A DNA stretch of 64,000 nucleotides from Phialocephala subalpina (Eukaryota; Ascomycota; Leotiomycetes; Helotiales; Mollisiaceae). The position numbers were made by a program, and so were the translations under genes. The stretch spans positions 554,149 through 618,148 of the forward strand of contig FJOG01000017.1 of assembly GCA_900073065.1 (NCBI GenBank). Direction: 5' to 3'. Below are positions 1 to 12,644 of the stretch, piece by piece. Numbering within the stretch: the first letter of the stretch is position 1; every line of letters starts with the position of its first letter. The notes under the pieces were generated by a model. The model saw nothing but the letters and a program-made list of their open reading frames with translations. It was not told the DNA's origin and searched no databases.

Positions 1-630
1 CAGCAGATCGGTCTTGATCACTATGACGATTTCGCTACACGCATTCCCCGCGACCAGATGACAGCGCTTGGAGAAATAGTCAAGGCTATGGCCAAGCCGA
101 TCGATCCGGATGTCAACCCCATAATCGGAGGCAGCTATCGTCGTGGTGCAAAAGACTCGGGAGACATCGACTTCATCTTCACCAAACCCGGCACAACGCA
201 CGCCCATGACCTCCATTACTTCCTCTCCTCCCTCGTTTCCCGCCTCACATCCACCGGGTTCCTAACCTGTGCTCTCGCAACTCCCAGCCACCGTCGTGAC
301 GATGACTCCGGCTCAAAATGGCACGGTGCTTGCGTCCTTCCTGGCAACCCTATCTGGCGTCGTATCGATTTCCTGCTTGTCCCAGAAAGTGAGATTGGTG
401 CTGCATTAATCTATTTCACAGGAGATGATATCTTCAATCGGAGTATGAGACTTCTGGCTAGTAGGAAGAATATGAGACTGAATCAGAGAGGCTTGTACAA
501 GGATCTCATGCGTGGTCCTGGGAGATTGAAGCTCAATGAGGGGGAGCTGGTTGAGGGGAGTGATGAGAAGAGAATCTTTGAGATTCTTGGGGTTCCGTGG
601 AAGAAGCCGGAGAATAGGATTTGTCATTGA
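1..630 (+). CDS. Family X DNA polymerase (Pol4-like), C-terminal part
   Basis: The frame is open from base 1, so the 5' part lies outside the window; 209 residues are visible and the stop is at 628-630. It shows the palm and thumb of a family X repair polymerase (Pol mu/lambda/Pol4 type), which fills gaps in end joining and base excision repair in the nucleus. The nucleotidyl-transferase motif GSYRRGAKDSGDIDF carries the first two metal-binding Asp residues (visible residues 55 and 57), and the third is in RRIDFLL (residue 123). The ending YKDLMRGPGR..GV(P)W is typical of the family's thumb. BRCT and 8-kDa domains would be upstream. Which family X member it is cannot be settled from this part; Pol4-like is the usual fungal one. 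All three catalytic Asp are present, so it looks functional. Confidence 0.88.
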   Translation, partial: QQIGLDHYDDFATRIPRDQMTALGEIVKAMAKPIDPDVNPIIGGSYRRGAKDSGDIDFIFTKPGTTHAHDLHYFLSSLVSRLTSTGFLTCALATPSHRRDDDSGSKWHGACVLPGNPIWRRIDFLLVPESEIGAALIYFTGDDIFNRSMRLLASRKNMRLNQRGLYKDLMRGPGRLKLNEGELVEGSDEKRIFEILGVPWKKPENRICH

Positions 631-1599
631 TTTGGGGGCCGAGTTATGGAAATGGAGTTCGGGGTACAGCTTTGGTTGGGTGTGGTTTTGATGGATGCAT
701 AGCGTGGCTGGTGGGGAATGGGATTTTGATTTGGTGTGTGGTTTTGGTATGCATAACATGGCTGATATGGTCGGATGGATGGTGGCATTATGGATGGTGC
801 ATCGGGAATTGGCGTTTGCTTTGCTTTGAGAATAAATTGACTAGGTCATAATACGAGAACACTACATTTCATGCTTCATAATGTGTGAGAAAGAGTGACG
901 TGGGAACTAGAGACCGGGGATGAACTGGACGAACATGAAAGCGATGTCGATAAGGGGACGAGTATTGTCGAAGGGTCGAAGATTACCGAAAGGCAAGACA
1001 CTATCAAATGGAAGGATATTGACAAGCGGAGGGTGACTAAGAGAGAAGTAAAAAGAATGAGAAGCGAAAACTGAACACGAGGGACATCGTGGGAGAGGAG
1101 GGAAAATGTTAAGAGGTAGGAGATTATCGAGAGGATGGACGTTGATGGAAGGAAGGAGACTGACAAGAGATGGGACATTGGAGGTAGAGGTTGGATTTCG
1201 CCCTTCGTGATTCACCTTTCGAAATTCATATATTAACTGTCAACGAAGATTGATGATTGTTATTGTTCTCTGTAATAAAAATTACAATAATATTCGTAAG
1301 TATACGTCCCACCTCTTCTCCGCCCAGACCAAGTGCCACCATATCGCCGCTGCAAATTTCGCAGTGCAAGCTAAATGCAAAGCGCAACGCTCAGAAGATA
1401 AAAATTGGGTATCAAAGAAGCTCTATGGCTCCCAACCAAATGCGCCTTCCGCCTTCGAATAAAGATTTGAACTCCGTATATACGCCCCGACCTACAAAAG
1501 AAAACGTCGTCGAAGTGAAGTAAATAAACCACCCAAAATCCTAGCCCGCCCAGCTAACAAATGAAAAAGAAAAGAAGTGGAGTGAAAGGTATGTATGTA
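631..1599. other. Intergenic stretch, no gene seen
   Basis: Between the polymerase stop and the 3' end of the disordered-protein gene; the two genes converge. About 880-1200 is purine rich (many GAGA/GGA runs), which produces spurious low-complexity reading frames on the minus strand. I see no conserved protein or RNA signal. Confidence 0.6.
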
Positions 1600-4340
1600 C
1601 TAAACGGCACCTTCCTGCCCTTCGAGAACTCTCCTTGCGGCATCTAATCGTCGTCTCCAAAGTCGTCCTTCGTAATTTGCTCGTCCGGATTCTTGGAGAC
1701 CTAACACACATTTTCCGAGAGAGGCTACAAGCCTCTCTACCAAGATCTGGTCTTCTCTTGCTAGCATATGAACAGGCGATGGCTGAAGGCGCTCGCCGCT
1801 GCCTTCGGACAAGGTGGATGAGTCGCTAAGAAGCGAAGACTCTTGATCTTTGGACAAGTCGGGAGTGCTGCAGTTCGGTTCCTGTATCTTGGGCCTGTTG
1901 ACTAATGGGAAGCTTCGAGTTGTTCCGGTCGACGCAAAAGACTCGAAAGAAGCGACAGATGGTCGGTGAATGCTGCTCCCATTCCTTTGCTGTTCATCGT
2001 GTCCAGTCGAATGGCGTCTGGTCACGGGAGGAGATGACTTGATCTCTTCTGGAAAGCCGCTGATAGTGCTGCCGAAGGTCGTACGCTTTGCGGTGATTGG
2101 CGTGTTTGTCTTGATCTCTGGCTCTGGAGCAGCAACCTCTTGCACCGAGAAATCCGCACCGTCCTCTTCACCGTTTTCGGAGCCGGCACCTTCTGTCGCG
2201 GTCGCAAATGTCGCCATTGTAGAAATTGAATCTGTGCTTTCGGATCTGAAATGTCCTAGGGAAACACGCTCGTTCGCCTTGTTCGTGCTGGGTGCTGGTG
2301 GGCCTCGCGTTGTCTCTACCGAATCCTCAGAACTGAAACTGCCAACGCTATCCCTCCTCCCATGTCGCTGCTGGCTGATCGTCCCCATCGCACTGTGTAA
2401 GAAAAAGTGCTCATAGTCAAAAGCATCCTCTCGATCCTCGTGTGATATCTGAGTTGCAACTGTGTCATGATACTGTGATGCATCACTTTCATAATCATCG
2501 GCCTCCTCGCGGTTGACCATCTCGTCGTTGTAATCGTCCACAAAATCCTCCTCGAATTCTTGCTGCTGCTTGCCCTCACCAGCTGTATCATAATCCTCTT
2601 CCTCAATTGGTGGCTCATGCACCGTCGTGTTATCTGACGCATGGGTCTCGACAACATCTTCATACACGCTCGTGACATCAGAGTTTGCGTAGCCAGGGGT
2701 GTGTAAGGGGGCTTCTTTTGCTTCTTCCTCCTTAGTGCCGCTTTCCTCGAGATGTTGTCCGTTCCAAGGGGGTTGTGCAACACCTGCATCGGCACTCAGA
2801 GGCGGAGAATTTCCGTAATTCTTTGAGCCTGCATACCATTGCTCAGCTGCAGTGAAAGGGCTAGGAGTACGTAGACTTTGTAAACTTCGACGCTTCATGG
2901 TATCGTCCCGGGCACGGTCTCGTAGCACAGACAACCGGCCTTTTAGGTCATGCATTTGGTCCCGAAGATCCCTCATTTGCATCGAGGATGCTGAACGCGT
3001 CAAGCCTCGGTGCTCGCTGCTCGGACCTAAGTGATCATCCAAAGCAGACCGCATGCTGGCGCGATCCGCTTCGAAATCTGGGACAGCGTCGTCTTCGCTC
3101 AATGGTTCCAGAGTGGTGCCACGGGGAGGAGATGCCTTGCTCAATGAGGACGAAAATCCGGAGCGGGATCCAGCCCTGCTCTCTTCATGTGTGACCTCTG
3201 GGGTGTGCCTCGAGCTCAGCGGAGGAGATGGTTGGCTGCTATCAAAACCACCTTTGCCCATGTAACGAGCTGCGGCACTTGCTGAGCGGGCAGGAAACGC
3301 AGTCGGCAGAGGAGACGATATCGAGTTCTCGCTTAACACTCTTGTGTGACCAGGACTGCTCATTGGAGAGTCAGAAGGAGTATTGAGCTGTCTCTGTTTC
3401 GACGGAGGAACTCCCAAGGCGGGTATGATTCCTGTTTCGTTCTGGGGAGATGGCGTAGACCGTGCCAATGGACTGCTGCTGTGTATTGATGACATGGAGC
3501 CAGTAGGAGTAATGTATAGTGAGCTTCGCGCTCTTGTGAGATTGCCTTCCATATTCTGATTCAATGTTAGCCTGTGCCCACTGAAAATATATGCCAAAGC
3601 CTCACATTTAGTCGCTTCTTTGCATTTAGCAATATCTGCTCCGCTCTCCTGCTCAACGCTGCGCTGGAGTTTCTGTCTTCGTCCTTGCCCAAACTACTGT
3701 CTGGTCGATTTAGGCGTTTGGTTTCTGAAGCAATAACTTCCTCAACGTATGAATCCGCAACGCTCGAATCTGCAACACTCTCCTCGTCGTCTCCTTGGAA
3801 TACGCTCTCATCGACACTAATCGAGTCGTCAAAGTCCTTGAAGAGATCCGCATGTTGGGCCTCCGAAGTGATCGTACTCGTCGACTCAATTGAGACCTTC
3901 CGTTGATGTGAACCTGTTTTCGTTCGTTTCATTACTGCTTCATAGCCAATTGTTGGGCTCGATCGGAGGGGCTGATTCTGAAGTTGTTGTTGCTTCAACA
4001 ATCTTCGCTCTGCTGGACCAGGCAATTTCCTCCCAGGTGTGCTCTCAGCTTCTGTCACTTCCCCAATATCTGATAACATTGTTCCATTTCCGTATATGAT
4101 AGGAGTCGTAGGGGTCATCAAGCCCATATGAGCGTGAGAATTTCCAATCGAGAATTGCATCGTCGCAGGATTTGTGTCCCAATCTTCGTTTGGTGAGCCG
4201 GATCGATACACCCCGCGAGGAGGAGAGGGAGTGTCGTATTCGCCATAGGGGAGAATCATATCGGGGTTGGTGAGAGTAGGGGATGCAGGAAGAGGGACTG
4301 CTGAGTATGCCATGGTCGCGGTGCCCGTTTGTACATGCAT
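1600..4340 (-). CDS. Large Ser/Glu-rich disordered protein, function unknown
   Basis: Two exons: 4340-3606 and 3555-1600, giving 896 residues. The 50-nt intron 3556-3605 has a GTGAGG donor, GCTAAC branch point and CAG acceptor, and is needed to avoid a stop in exon 1. I do not recognise the family. Most of the protein is low complexity: Ser/Pro/Thr-rich first third, a short basic helical segment around residues 445-475 (RDLRDQMHDLKGRLSVLRDR, probable coiled coil) followed by a conserved-looking AAEQWYAG, then long Glu/Asp-rich stretches. The last 50 residues (from LAREDQILVERLV) form a predicted amphipathic helix with an RRRLDAARRVL end and look the most conserved. There is no signal peptide or membrane segment, so a cytoplasmic or nuclear scaffold role is possible but is only inference. 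An in-frame ATG at codon 10 is an alternative start. Confidence 0.75.
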
Positions 4341-6131
4341 GCTGCCGCGTCTTCAAATACAATCCTCTGAGAGAGGAGGGCGGTTGAACGTGTGGAACAG
4401 TGGATGCGGTAGCCCGTTGACCGTCTTTGGGCTAAAAAAATAAAATAAAAAAAGTCGTCCACCAGGTCGTGAGCGCCAGAATGCGACCACGGCGTGTCTG
4501 CGCGAGAGAGCGGAGCACCCAATTGTAGTCGAAGTAAAGATGTTGAGAGAGGCAGAAAAGAAACTCGACTCGGAAGGAGTGACTGGTGGTTACGGGAGTA
4601 CGCGTCCGAAGTCGCGATAATACCGTGGATTAATTCTCCTCTCTCCTCCGAGTCTCCAAGTTCTCCTGGATTTTCTAGTGGTGTTCTGCATTAGTTGGTA
4701 GAGTTCAAGCCCTGCAGGCACAACGGGCACCCATGATAGCCCATCCCAGTTCCTCTTCAGGCTCCGTGACAAACCCGGGCCGGCCAATCTCGCAAGCCTG
4801 CAGAACCCTGCACACCGAATTGGACAGCCCATCCAAGTTCCAGGCCTGCCTTGCTCACTGGCCAATGGTCGTGTAGACAGTCGGTATTGCATCCAATGCG
4901 CTCTCGTAGCTTTACCGGACTCTTCCAATTCTCTTCAATAATGGCATAATAAGCTTATCCTATCGATAGCGGCATGAGACACCTCCTTCCGGAGAGCTTT
5001 CAATTTTCCGGCTGGCGCCTCGCCTTCCTCTAGCACCACCAAGGAAATTTATTCACTTGAGCGCATGGACAATTTGGTTCACAGTGGGGAATCCTCCAAG
5101 CCATCCATGGCCGCGGCACAGCTCCCCATGGCACGAAAACACCAACTCCAGGACGTCAGACGAGGAGGACCTTCGATCCTGCTGGCTCTGAGGAGACCGC
5201 GTGAGTGCAGTCCATGAAACAATACGAGGGACACAGTCGCACGCGCGCAACTAAAGCAGCACTTGCCAGAGTAACAACGACGAGAAGGCGCGATAAGATT
5301 GTGATGAAGATTGTGATTAAGATTGTGATATCCCGTTTTCGGGGATTTTCTGACCACGGACCCTCGAAAAAGGAGGCTCAAGCCGTTCAAGGTTATAAAA
5401 GAAAAGAAGCTCCGGCAGTTCGCAAACATGTGGTGTGATGATAGAGTTTGAGCTGGACGTGAGGTAGAAAAGGAGAGACAAGCACCAAAGAGGACCGACA
5501 TCGAAAGTTACTACTTCAGACCTCCTGCTCCTCTTCATGCGCGCCAGAGAGGGGGCTTTCGCCAGGGGTTACTTGATATCGTGGAACAGCGGAACTCAAG
5601 ATTCTGAAATGTCCTACAATTCTAAGGACTTTGAAGATCTGAGATCTGAAAGTCCCCACGAGAGAGAATGTTGAGAAAATGAACGCCCTTCCAAGACTCA
5701 ATCCCCGACTTTGAGAATTCCGACATGGACAACACCGAGCTCCGTCGAGCGGTAGAGGACACGCAGCAAAACGCCTCAATCATGGCGACTATCCAGGAAG
5801 GACATTCTTATTTTGGCTCTGGAGTGGCTTTCGAAAGTTGGGGAAGCCGTGGGCTACGCTTCTACTTCCCTGTTCAGCTCGCCGTTAGCGCTAGTTTGTC
5901 AACAATTGCGACTTCCCGACTCACGATGCATGAGCTTGTGATCTCGAACTCCGACTACTTGACGATCTGAAAGGGGAGTATATAATCACTGGTGGGAGTA
6001 TCACAACCTTTTTCGTTTTGTTTCAGTTCAAATCGCTATCTATCCTAGAGTCATTTTCTCTTTCATTTTTGCATATTGGCGTCACTCTCCGAAGTCAATT
6101 CTCATTCCACCCTTCAGCATCGGTCCTCACA
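4341..6131. other. Intergenic stretch with promoters of two divergent genes
   Basis: Lies between the start of the disordered-protein gene (minus strand) and the acetyltransferase gene (plus strand). It holds several short unrelated reading frames, the longest plus-strand one being 5725-5970 (81 codons), with no recognisable domain. A pyrimidine-rich leader (about 6000-6130) precedes the acetyltransferase ATG. I see no repeat or RNA gene. Confidence 0.55.
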
Positions 6132-6898
6132 ATGGGGTCACAGACACAAACCTTCACCCTCTCAGAATGTACCATCTCCGACGTCCCAGACATAATAGAC
6201 GTCTACCTAGCCGCCTTCTCAACCGACTACTTCGGGCAATTCCTCTTTCCGCGCCATAAAATCTCAGACCAAGAAATGCTCCGCTGGCTCACCTCCCGCT
6301 TCTCTAGTCTCTTCTCCAAGCGTGAAGTCCACACTTTCAAAATCACAGACAATGAAACAGGCAAAATGGCTGCGTTTCTAAGATGGACGTTCCCGCATGA
6401 ATTGACGGAAAAGGAAAGGTTGGAGAGGGATGAAGAGAAGAAGGAGAAGGAGAGAGTGAAGAAGGAGACGGGTCATGATCCTACATGGCCGGTGGGAGCG
6501 AATTTGGAGATTTGTGGGGAGAAATTTGGGGAGTTGGAGAGGATGATGGAGAGGTATGTTGATAAGAAAGAGACTTATGGTACGTACTCTCCCAAAAATC
6601 CTTACCAAGTTGTACAAGGAGAGAGAAAGCTAATAGGTTAATAGTAGCCAATCTTCTAGGTACACATCCAGCGTATCAAAGAAAAGGACTAGCGAGTAAA
6701 TTACTGAAGCATGTTCTTGATATGGCTGATAGGGAGGGAAGAAAGGTTTATATTGAGGCTACGCCGGCGGGACATCCGGTGTATTTGAGGTTGGGGTTTA
6801 GGGATATTGATGTTGTGAGTGTGGATTTGAGGAAGTGGGGTGGGGAGAGGGTTGGGACGAACGTTATCCTGGAGAGAGATCCTAGGCCGGTTTCTTGA
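6132..6898 (+). CDS. GNAT-family N-acetyltransferase
   Basis: Two exons, 6132-6579 and 6645-6898, give 233 residues. The 65-nt intron 6580-6644 has GTACGT, GCTAAT and TAG signals; splicing joins YG to VANLLGTHP in frame. The start ATG at 6132 follows CCTCACA and begins MGSQTQTFTLSECTISDVPDI, a usual GNAT beta-1 opening; an upstream in-frame extension is rejected because it is hydrophobic leader-like sequence. The acetyl-CoA binding motif A is plain: NLLGTHPAYQRKGLASKLL, with the Q-R-K-G-L-A pyrophosphate loop at about residue 165. Residues 85-135 carry a very charged insertion (many E/K) between strands. Family knowledge: such fungal proteins acetylate small amines or protein N-termini; the substrate here cannot be read from sequence. 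Confidence 0.88.
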
Positions 6899-7225
6899 GG
6901 GGAGTGAAGATAGGTGTAGATAGGTGTTTTGACTTAGCAGCATAGCGGGATGGAGCATAATATACTGGAGCTACCTTTGATCAATTTGAGAACTGCTTCA
7001 AGTTTGAATCATAATTCAACAGAAACCAAACAGGCTTGTCTATAAGACGTCGGGTAAAGCGTCTAGAGAGCTTGAGACTCTTCGCCAAATGCTGGAGGTC
7101 TTCGGGTAGGCAGTACGCAGATGATGAATGAGTCTTTTCATTTGTCAGTTGATTCGATCGTTGTTAGTAAGACTGGACATGCTCGCAACGCTGTTGATTC
7201 TGTACATTATGTAGTTGAGTAAGCT
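6899..7225. other. Short convergent intergenic stretch
   Basis: 3' flanks of the acetyltransferase and TRS65 genes, which converge here. Nothing coding or structured was seen beyond short AT-rich tails. Confidence 0.5.
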
Positions 7226-9184
7226 CTACTCTGGCTTCGATACAAGTATACTGGGAAGGTCCTTGATATCTACATGTTCTTGGGTCCCCAGGTCAATAAC
7301 CCTCACAGCCTCAATGCCCACGATACCCGTCTTCAAAGCCATGAATTTCAACTCAACCTCATAACAAGCTGAAGGTGCCAGCGGACCAACTCTGGTGTCT
7401 GTACTTAGACAAACAATCTCAGTAGGATCAACAGCCGAATTCTTCTGCATAGCATACACAATATTCTCGTCGACAACTGCATCAGCAACTTTTGCGTCTT
7501 TCTTAGAGCCGTAGCCAGTAGATGGTGGGCGTGTGATCCGAGCTTCTACGCGACGACGTTTCGGGATGACCATAAGTGCAAGTTTCCTCGGTCGATCAGA
7601 TCGGTTGACGATGAAAACTGACCAGGAGAATGGAACACCAGGATAGATAGGACTGTCGTTGTCAGGCCCTGTGAACGTCATCGTCACACCAAAATCAGGT
7701 ATAGCAGAGTTGCGCTGCTGTCGAGTTGTGACGTCCACAGAAGGGAGAGCGTCTGGTCGACTTATTGCAAGCGATTGAGTTGCAGGACTCTCACCGAAGG
7801 CTGACCCAATGGATAGTTGTGCAGGTCTGTGAGGCCTCTGAATAGGCTGGGTCGGATTGCCGAATCCAGGATTCACTGGCGGTGTGAAGTCCAGGGAAGT
7901 GGTCCAATGCATCGATATCTGAGGTTGGCATACATCGGAAAGGTTGGCTGTTGCTGAGATTGAGATCTCAAGTGCTCTGACTTGAGACTTATTGGTTGCA
8001 TCTAGGTCATCTGGAAAGAGCCGATACATAAATGTGATGTCGTCTTGGGGGCGACAAGTAATCGGAAGCACCAAGCCAGAGACTGCGTTTAGATCCTCTA
8101 CGCCGCCACCACTGATGTTGAGGTCGACTTTTGCTAATGTGATTTCGCAACTTGCGAAAGGGGTAATATCAACGTCAACAGACGCTATGACTGAAGGGTT
8201 GGTAGGTGTGGTATTCGGCCTAGAATACCTGACACGGGCGTTGATAGCCGGGTATACCTTTATTGACTGGCGTGAGATGTTCTTCAGAGACCGCGTCAGA
8301 TCTCTTGCTGGCTGTGCTGCCGGAGCTACACGAGCTACTCGTAAAGCCGAGAGGCGTGGCTTGATGCCTTCCATTGCTGGATCATCACTGAAGGCCTATT
8401 ACAGTATTAACTATCATTTCCTGGAATAACAAAGACAAGAAATGTGACAGAGTTGGCGGGACTCGATGATCGACCCTATAAGGCTGGCAAAATTCAGAGA
8501 CATTGCTCACCTCTAGTAGATTTATTCCAGAGGGAACCTGACTTGGCAGGTATTCTTCTCTCAGAGTTGAGTTATGGACCTGCTCAGCAGGTTTCAAATG
8601 TGCTGTAGCCGCAAAGACCACTGATGGATTCTGGAGACGAAGTCTAGGTCTGATGAGAAAAGCTGGCATCTTCCAAACAAGCAGTATGTGACCTTCCCCT
8701 GAGGTTTGTGCTGTCTCATCAGGTCCTTGAACCACAACTATGGGATCTTCTCCATCTTGAACAGAACCATTGTAAATAACTTCTTGGCCAGGAGAGCTTT
8801 CAGGGTTGTCCGAATGCGCATTCACAACCTGGGCTTCGAGGTGGACATCCAAGCGTCCCAAATATGATCGCAGTGTTCTCTCATCGAAATAGGGTGTTTG
8901 TAAAACAATATAGACATTAACAGTTTCATCTAGGTACTATAAATGAGTAAGATACAGAGCTGATATGGTTCCCAAGGCGACTGACCAAAAAACAGAGCTT
9001 GCCTCTGTGGAATGGCAGCTAAAGGAGAGTCGCTCCCATCGTCAAGACGTTCCACAGAACCACTCAAAGCCTCCTCAATATCCAAATCGCTGATCGATGG
9101 GATGACTGTCCCTAAGACAGAGCTCTCGACAAATTCGAGACTCCCGCGAGGGCGTGCCTCTTCCACCTCGACCTCTTCCATCAT
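7226..9184 (-). CDS. trs65: TRAPPII complex subunit Trs65
   Basis: Three exons: 9184-8986, 8929-8511 and 8395-7226, 595 residues (yeast Trs65 is 560). Introns are 8930-8985 (GTCAGT..CCTAG, phase 1) and 8396-8510 (GTGAGC..ATAG, phase 0). Only these acceptors keep the frame open, joining LFF to DETVNVYIVLQTPYFDE and INLLE to AFSDDPAMEG. The N-terminus SLEFVESSVLGTVIP and the C-terminal beta-rich half (..GVPFSWSVFIVNRSDRPRKL.., ending DIKDLPSILVSKPE) match the Trs65/Gryzun-like trafficking family as I know it. The protein helps dimerise TRAPPII, the Rab11/Ypt31 exchange factor at late Golgi. The first ATG at 9184 is one of two consecutive ATGs. Its start is 260 bp from the divergent PRP40 start, so the two share a promoter. 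Confidence 0.85.
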
Positions 9185-9444
9185 ATTGTCCAACACAATT
9201 GAATAATCGCATGGGGAACCGCAGGCTTTGATGGTTGAAGGTTATGCACTCGAATGGTCTCTTTCGTGATTCGAAGTCATATTCGTCGCAGATTGATTGG
9301 GGAGTTAAAGTTGAAGTGTTGCATCCGAGCTCCAAATTGGTCGTCGCTCGCATTTCGCGCTAGTCAGGAAGCTCTCCATCAAAACTTTATCTCCCTGTCC
9401 TCTTCTTGCGCCAACGCAGAGCAAACTGTTCAGCAACACCAACC

Positions 9445-12047
9445 ATGAATGCGATGAACGGAATCAATGGCCATGCTCCCGCGCTGGCCTTGTGGTCAGA
9501 GGCGCGCAACGCAGATGGACGCGTTTACTATTACAATACAATCACCAAAGCTACACAATGGACAAAGCCCGAGGATTTGATGACACCCGCAGAGGTAGGT
9601 CTGAAGTCATTTTCGGCTTGAGGGTCTACTGACATATCATCATAGCGCGCTCTTGCGAATCAGCCATGGAAGGAGTACACTGCAGAGGGTGGAAGGAAAT
9701 ATTGGTATAATACCGAGACGAAGCAGAGCTCATGGGAAATGCCAGAAGCCTACAAAGAGGCGCTTGGTAAAGAGACTCCTACGCCTACACCTGTCGCACC
9801 GTATGTATTCACACTGGAGCACTATGTACGAACATATGCTAATTGATCTTAGGGCAGCACCTACCTTTGTTGCTGGAGGCGGCTTTGGGGCTTCACAATA
9901 TGATCAACCTCGAGAGAGAGAACCCCTTGGAGAAGCTCGCCAGATTGCTTACGGAAATGATGCTAATGGCAGCCGCGCCCAAGTGTTTGTGCCAGCAAAT
10001 ACTGATCCTGACTATTCCACATTTGAAGAGGCCGAGGCGGCATTTCTGAAGCTTTTACGTCGAAATAATGTTGACCCAGACTGGACTTGGGAACAGACTA
10101 TGCGATCGATCATCAAGGACCCTCAATACCGAGCGCTTAAGGACCCAAAGGATCGAAAGGCTGCATTTGAGAAATATGCTGTTGAGGTCCGTGTTCAGGA
10201 AAAGGATCGTGCAAAGGAGAGGATTGAGAAACTGCGCAAAGATTTTGCTACTATGCTGAGAAGCCATCCAGAGATCAAACACTACACCCGCTGGAAGACA
10301 GCTCGCCCTATTATTGCAGCCGAAACCATCTTCCGCTCTGCGAAGGATGACGACGAACGACGCCAGCTATTCGAGGACTATATCATCGAACTCAAGAAAG
10401 CCAACATCGAACGCGAAACGGTCACACGAAAATCAGCTACGGATGATCTGGTAGAGATTTTGAGAAGCCTTGACTTGGAGCCGTACACTCGTTGGTCGGA
10501 GGCACAAGGTATAATCCAGTCCAATCAACGCTTTCAAGGTGACGAGAAGTTCAAATCACTCACCAAATCTGATCTGTTGATGGCCTTTGAGAATCACATC
10601 AAGTCTTTGGAGAAAACCTTCAATGATGCTCGACAACAACAGAAGAATCAGAAGTCGAGACGAGAACGCCAAAATCGAGATCGCTTCCTGGCTTTGTTGC
10701 AGGAGCTGAAGGCGGATAATAAGATCAAGGCGGGAACAAAGTGGAGCCAAATCCACCCCTTGATTGCGGAAGACGACAGATACAAGGGAATGCTTGGACA
10801 ACCTGGATCTACACCTATTCATTTGTTTTGGGATATAGTTGAGGAAGAGGAGCGTTCTCTCCGCAGCACTCGCAATGATGTCCTGGATGTTCTCGATGTA
10901 TTATGCCCTACTCGTTCACAATTTCGAGCTGTGCTAATAAAATTATAGGATAAGCGGTTTGAGATTCAGCAGAAGACTACGTTTGAGGAGTTCCTTGCCT
11001 TGATGCAGAATGATCGACGGACTGCTAACATTGATCGAGATGCACTTTCACTAATATTTGAGCGAGTAAGTCGTTTGCCATATATTCATAGGGCCACAAG
11101 CTAATTTTTTACAGCTGCATGAGAAGATCTCGCGCCGTAATGAAGATGACAAGCACCAAGCTGAGCGCCAGCAGCGTCGGGCTGTGGATAATCTTAGGTC
11201 CTACATTAAGCACCTTGAGCCTCCCATCCGGATCGACGATACCTACGAGAAGGTTCGGCCTCGTTTTGAGAAGTCTGAAGAGTATGTTGCAGCCTCCTCT
11301 GACGACCTTCGACGTTCCGCGTTTGACAAAGTAATCCGACGACTGAAGGAGAAGGAAGAAGATGCTGAGAAGGACCGCCTGAAGCGTCGTGAGAGAGCAT
11401 CAGTCGATAGACCAACTCATCGTGATAGAGAAAGAGGTGAGAGATCTCACAGAACAAGTGGACGTCACGCTAGGTCCCGCAGTCCGGAAGTAGACGCGTA
11501 CGAAGCAGATCGTCGTAAGGCCATCGCAGACCGAGAGAAGAACTACAGGAAATCCAGCGTTGCAGAGACATTGCTGTCGCCCAGCCGCAGAGATCGCGAT
11601 CGAGATCGTGATGATCGTGACCTGGATAGGCCTCACCGTAGCCGCCGAGAAGAACCTGTCAGTCATTACGACCGGGAGAGAAGAGACAGAGAGAGTGAAA
11701 GAGAGAAGCTTTACCGCAGACGAGGTGATCCCAGAGGAAGCATTGATGAGTTACCATATGGTGACGAGAGACCCAGCGGCGGAAGCAGACGTCGGAGAGC
11801 TGATAGTGATGTCGAGAGTGCAGGAAGTACAAGGGTAACCAAGGTCAGTCATGTTGAAATGCTTATACTTGCATGAAGACTTACTAATGATTTACAGCGG
11901 TCAAGAAGAGAGTTAACACCACGTGAGCGTTCCCCGATCCCTCGTGAACGGCGTCATAGGACTAGGACCCCTCCAGCAGCACTACCACTAAGGGACGAGC
12001 CAGCTGTTCATTCTGGAAGCGAAGAGGGTGAGATCGAAGAGGAGTGA
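9445..12047 (+). CDS. prp40: U1 snRNP-associated splicing factor Prp40
   Basis: Six exons: 9445-9594, 9646-9800, 9853-10897, 10949-11065, 11115-11843 and 11898-12047; 781 residues. Introns are 49-54 nt with clean GTnnGn..AG ends. Two WW domains lie at the N-terminus (ALWSEARNADGRVYYYNTIT.. at about residues 15-45; PWKEYTAEGGRKYWYNTET.. at about 55-85). They are followed by a series of FF domains from about residue 155 (AEAAFLKLLRRNNVDPDWTW, then DFATMLRSHPEIKHYTRW, LVEILRSLDLEPYTRW, FLALLQELKADNKIKAGTKW). The C-terminus is rich in RD/RE/RS dipeptides and ends EEGEIEEE. Known role: bridges the 5' splice site (U1) and the branch-point complex through WW contacts with proline-rich SF1/BBP, and FF contacts with Pol II CTD and Luc7-type proteins. 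Nuclear. Divergent from TRS65. Confidence 0.95.
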
Positions 12048-12644
12048 GAGATCTGAGAGCAAGTAGAACTGCAGCCAAAGACGTCAACTTAGTACGTACG
12101 AGCACCGAACCATTCATTCCTTGGCATGATGACTTTGGCAGACAGCGTTAGATTCTGATTGATTTGGGAAACAAAAAACGTAGTGGAAGCAAGTAGTGGA
12201 TTTCAAGGCGACGATTCATCGGTGTGTATCTGTCTCTCCTAATGAGCCATATCATCTCGATTCCATTGAGCATCAATTCCCAAGACAAACTCATTCGTCG
12301 ATGTGTATGTAATTCTCAATTCCAAATCATCGTGAACTATCAAAGCTCTGATCCAGATGCAATTGCATCAGACGGCAGCTGCCCACTTGACCCGTTATCC
12401 CTCAATCTACTCGATTTGCTGCCATAGACAAAACAAAAGAAAGGGCAGCAATCGAGGTAGGACCAGATAACAGGGGACAAGCTGCCGTCGCCAGTGTTAA
12501 CCTCCAGGCTCTTCGTCATCTTTTGTGGTCATTTCCTCGTCCTGAGCTCCGTCCGATTCGTTATGCCCGTTTTTCAATGCTTTTCCCTGAACGCCTGGCA
12601 ATGCATTATTTACGGAGCCGTTTGATTCATTAAGGACGCCCTTT
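12048..12644. other. Convergent 3' flanks of PRP40 and RLI1
   Basis: No independent gene is supported. On the minus strand, directly after the RLI1 stop but in another frame, 12497-12640 stays open with an acidic, protein-like composition ending TTKDDEEPGG; see the findings. No terminator-like hairpin was identified. Confidence 0.5.

Noticed and set aside
1635..3265. Several plus-strand frames of 60-148 codons under the disordered-protein gene
   Set aside because: Shadows of the minus-strand coding sequence, with no domain of their own.
5725..5970. Plus-strand frame of 81 codons (MDNTELRRAVED...)
   Set aside because: No domain, no splice context, and it lies in the leader/promoter zone of the acetyltransferase gene.
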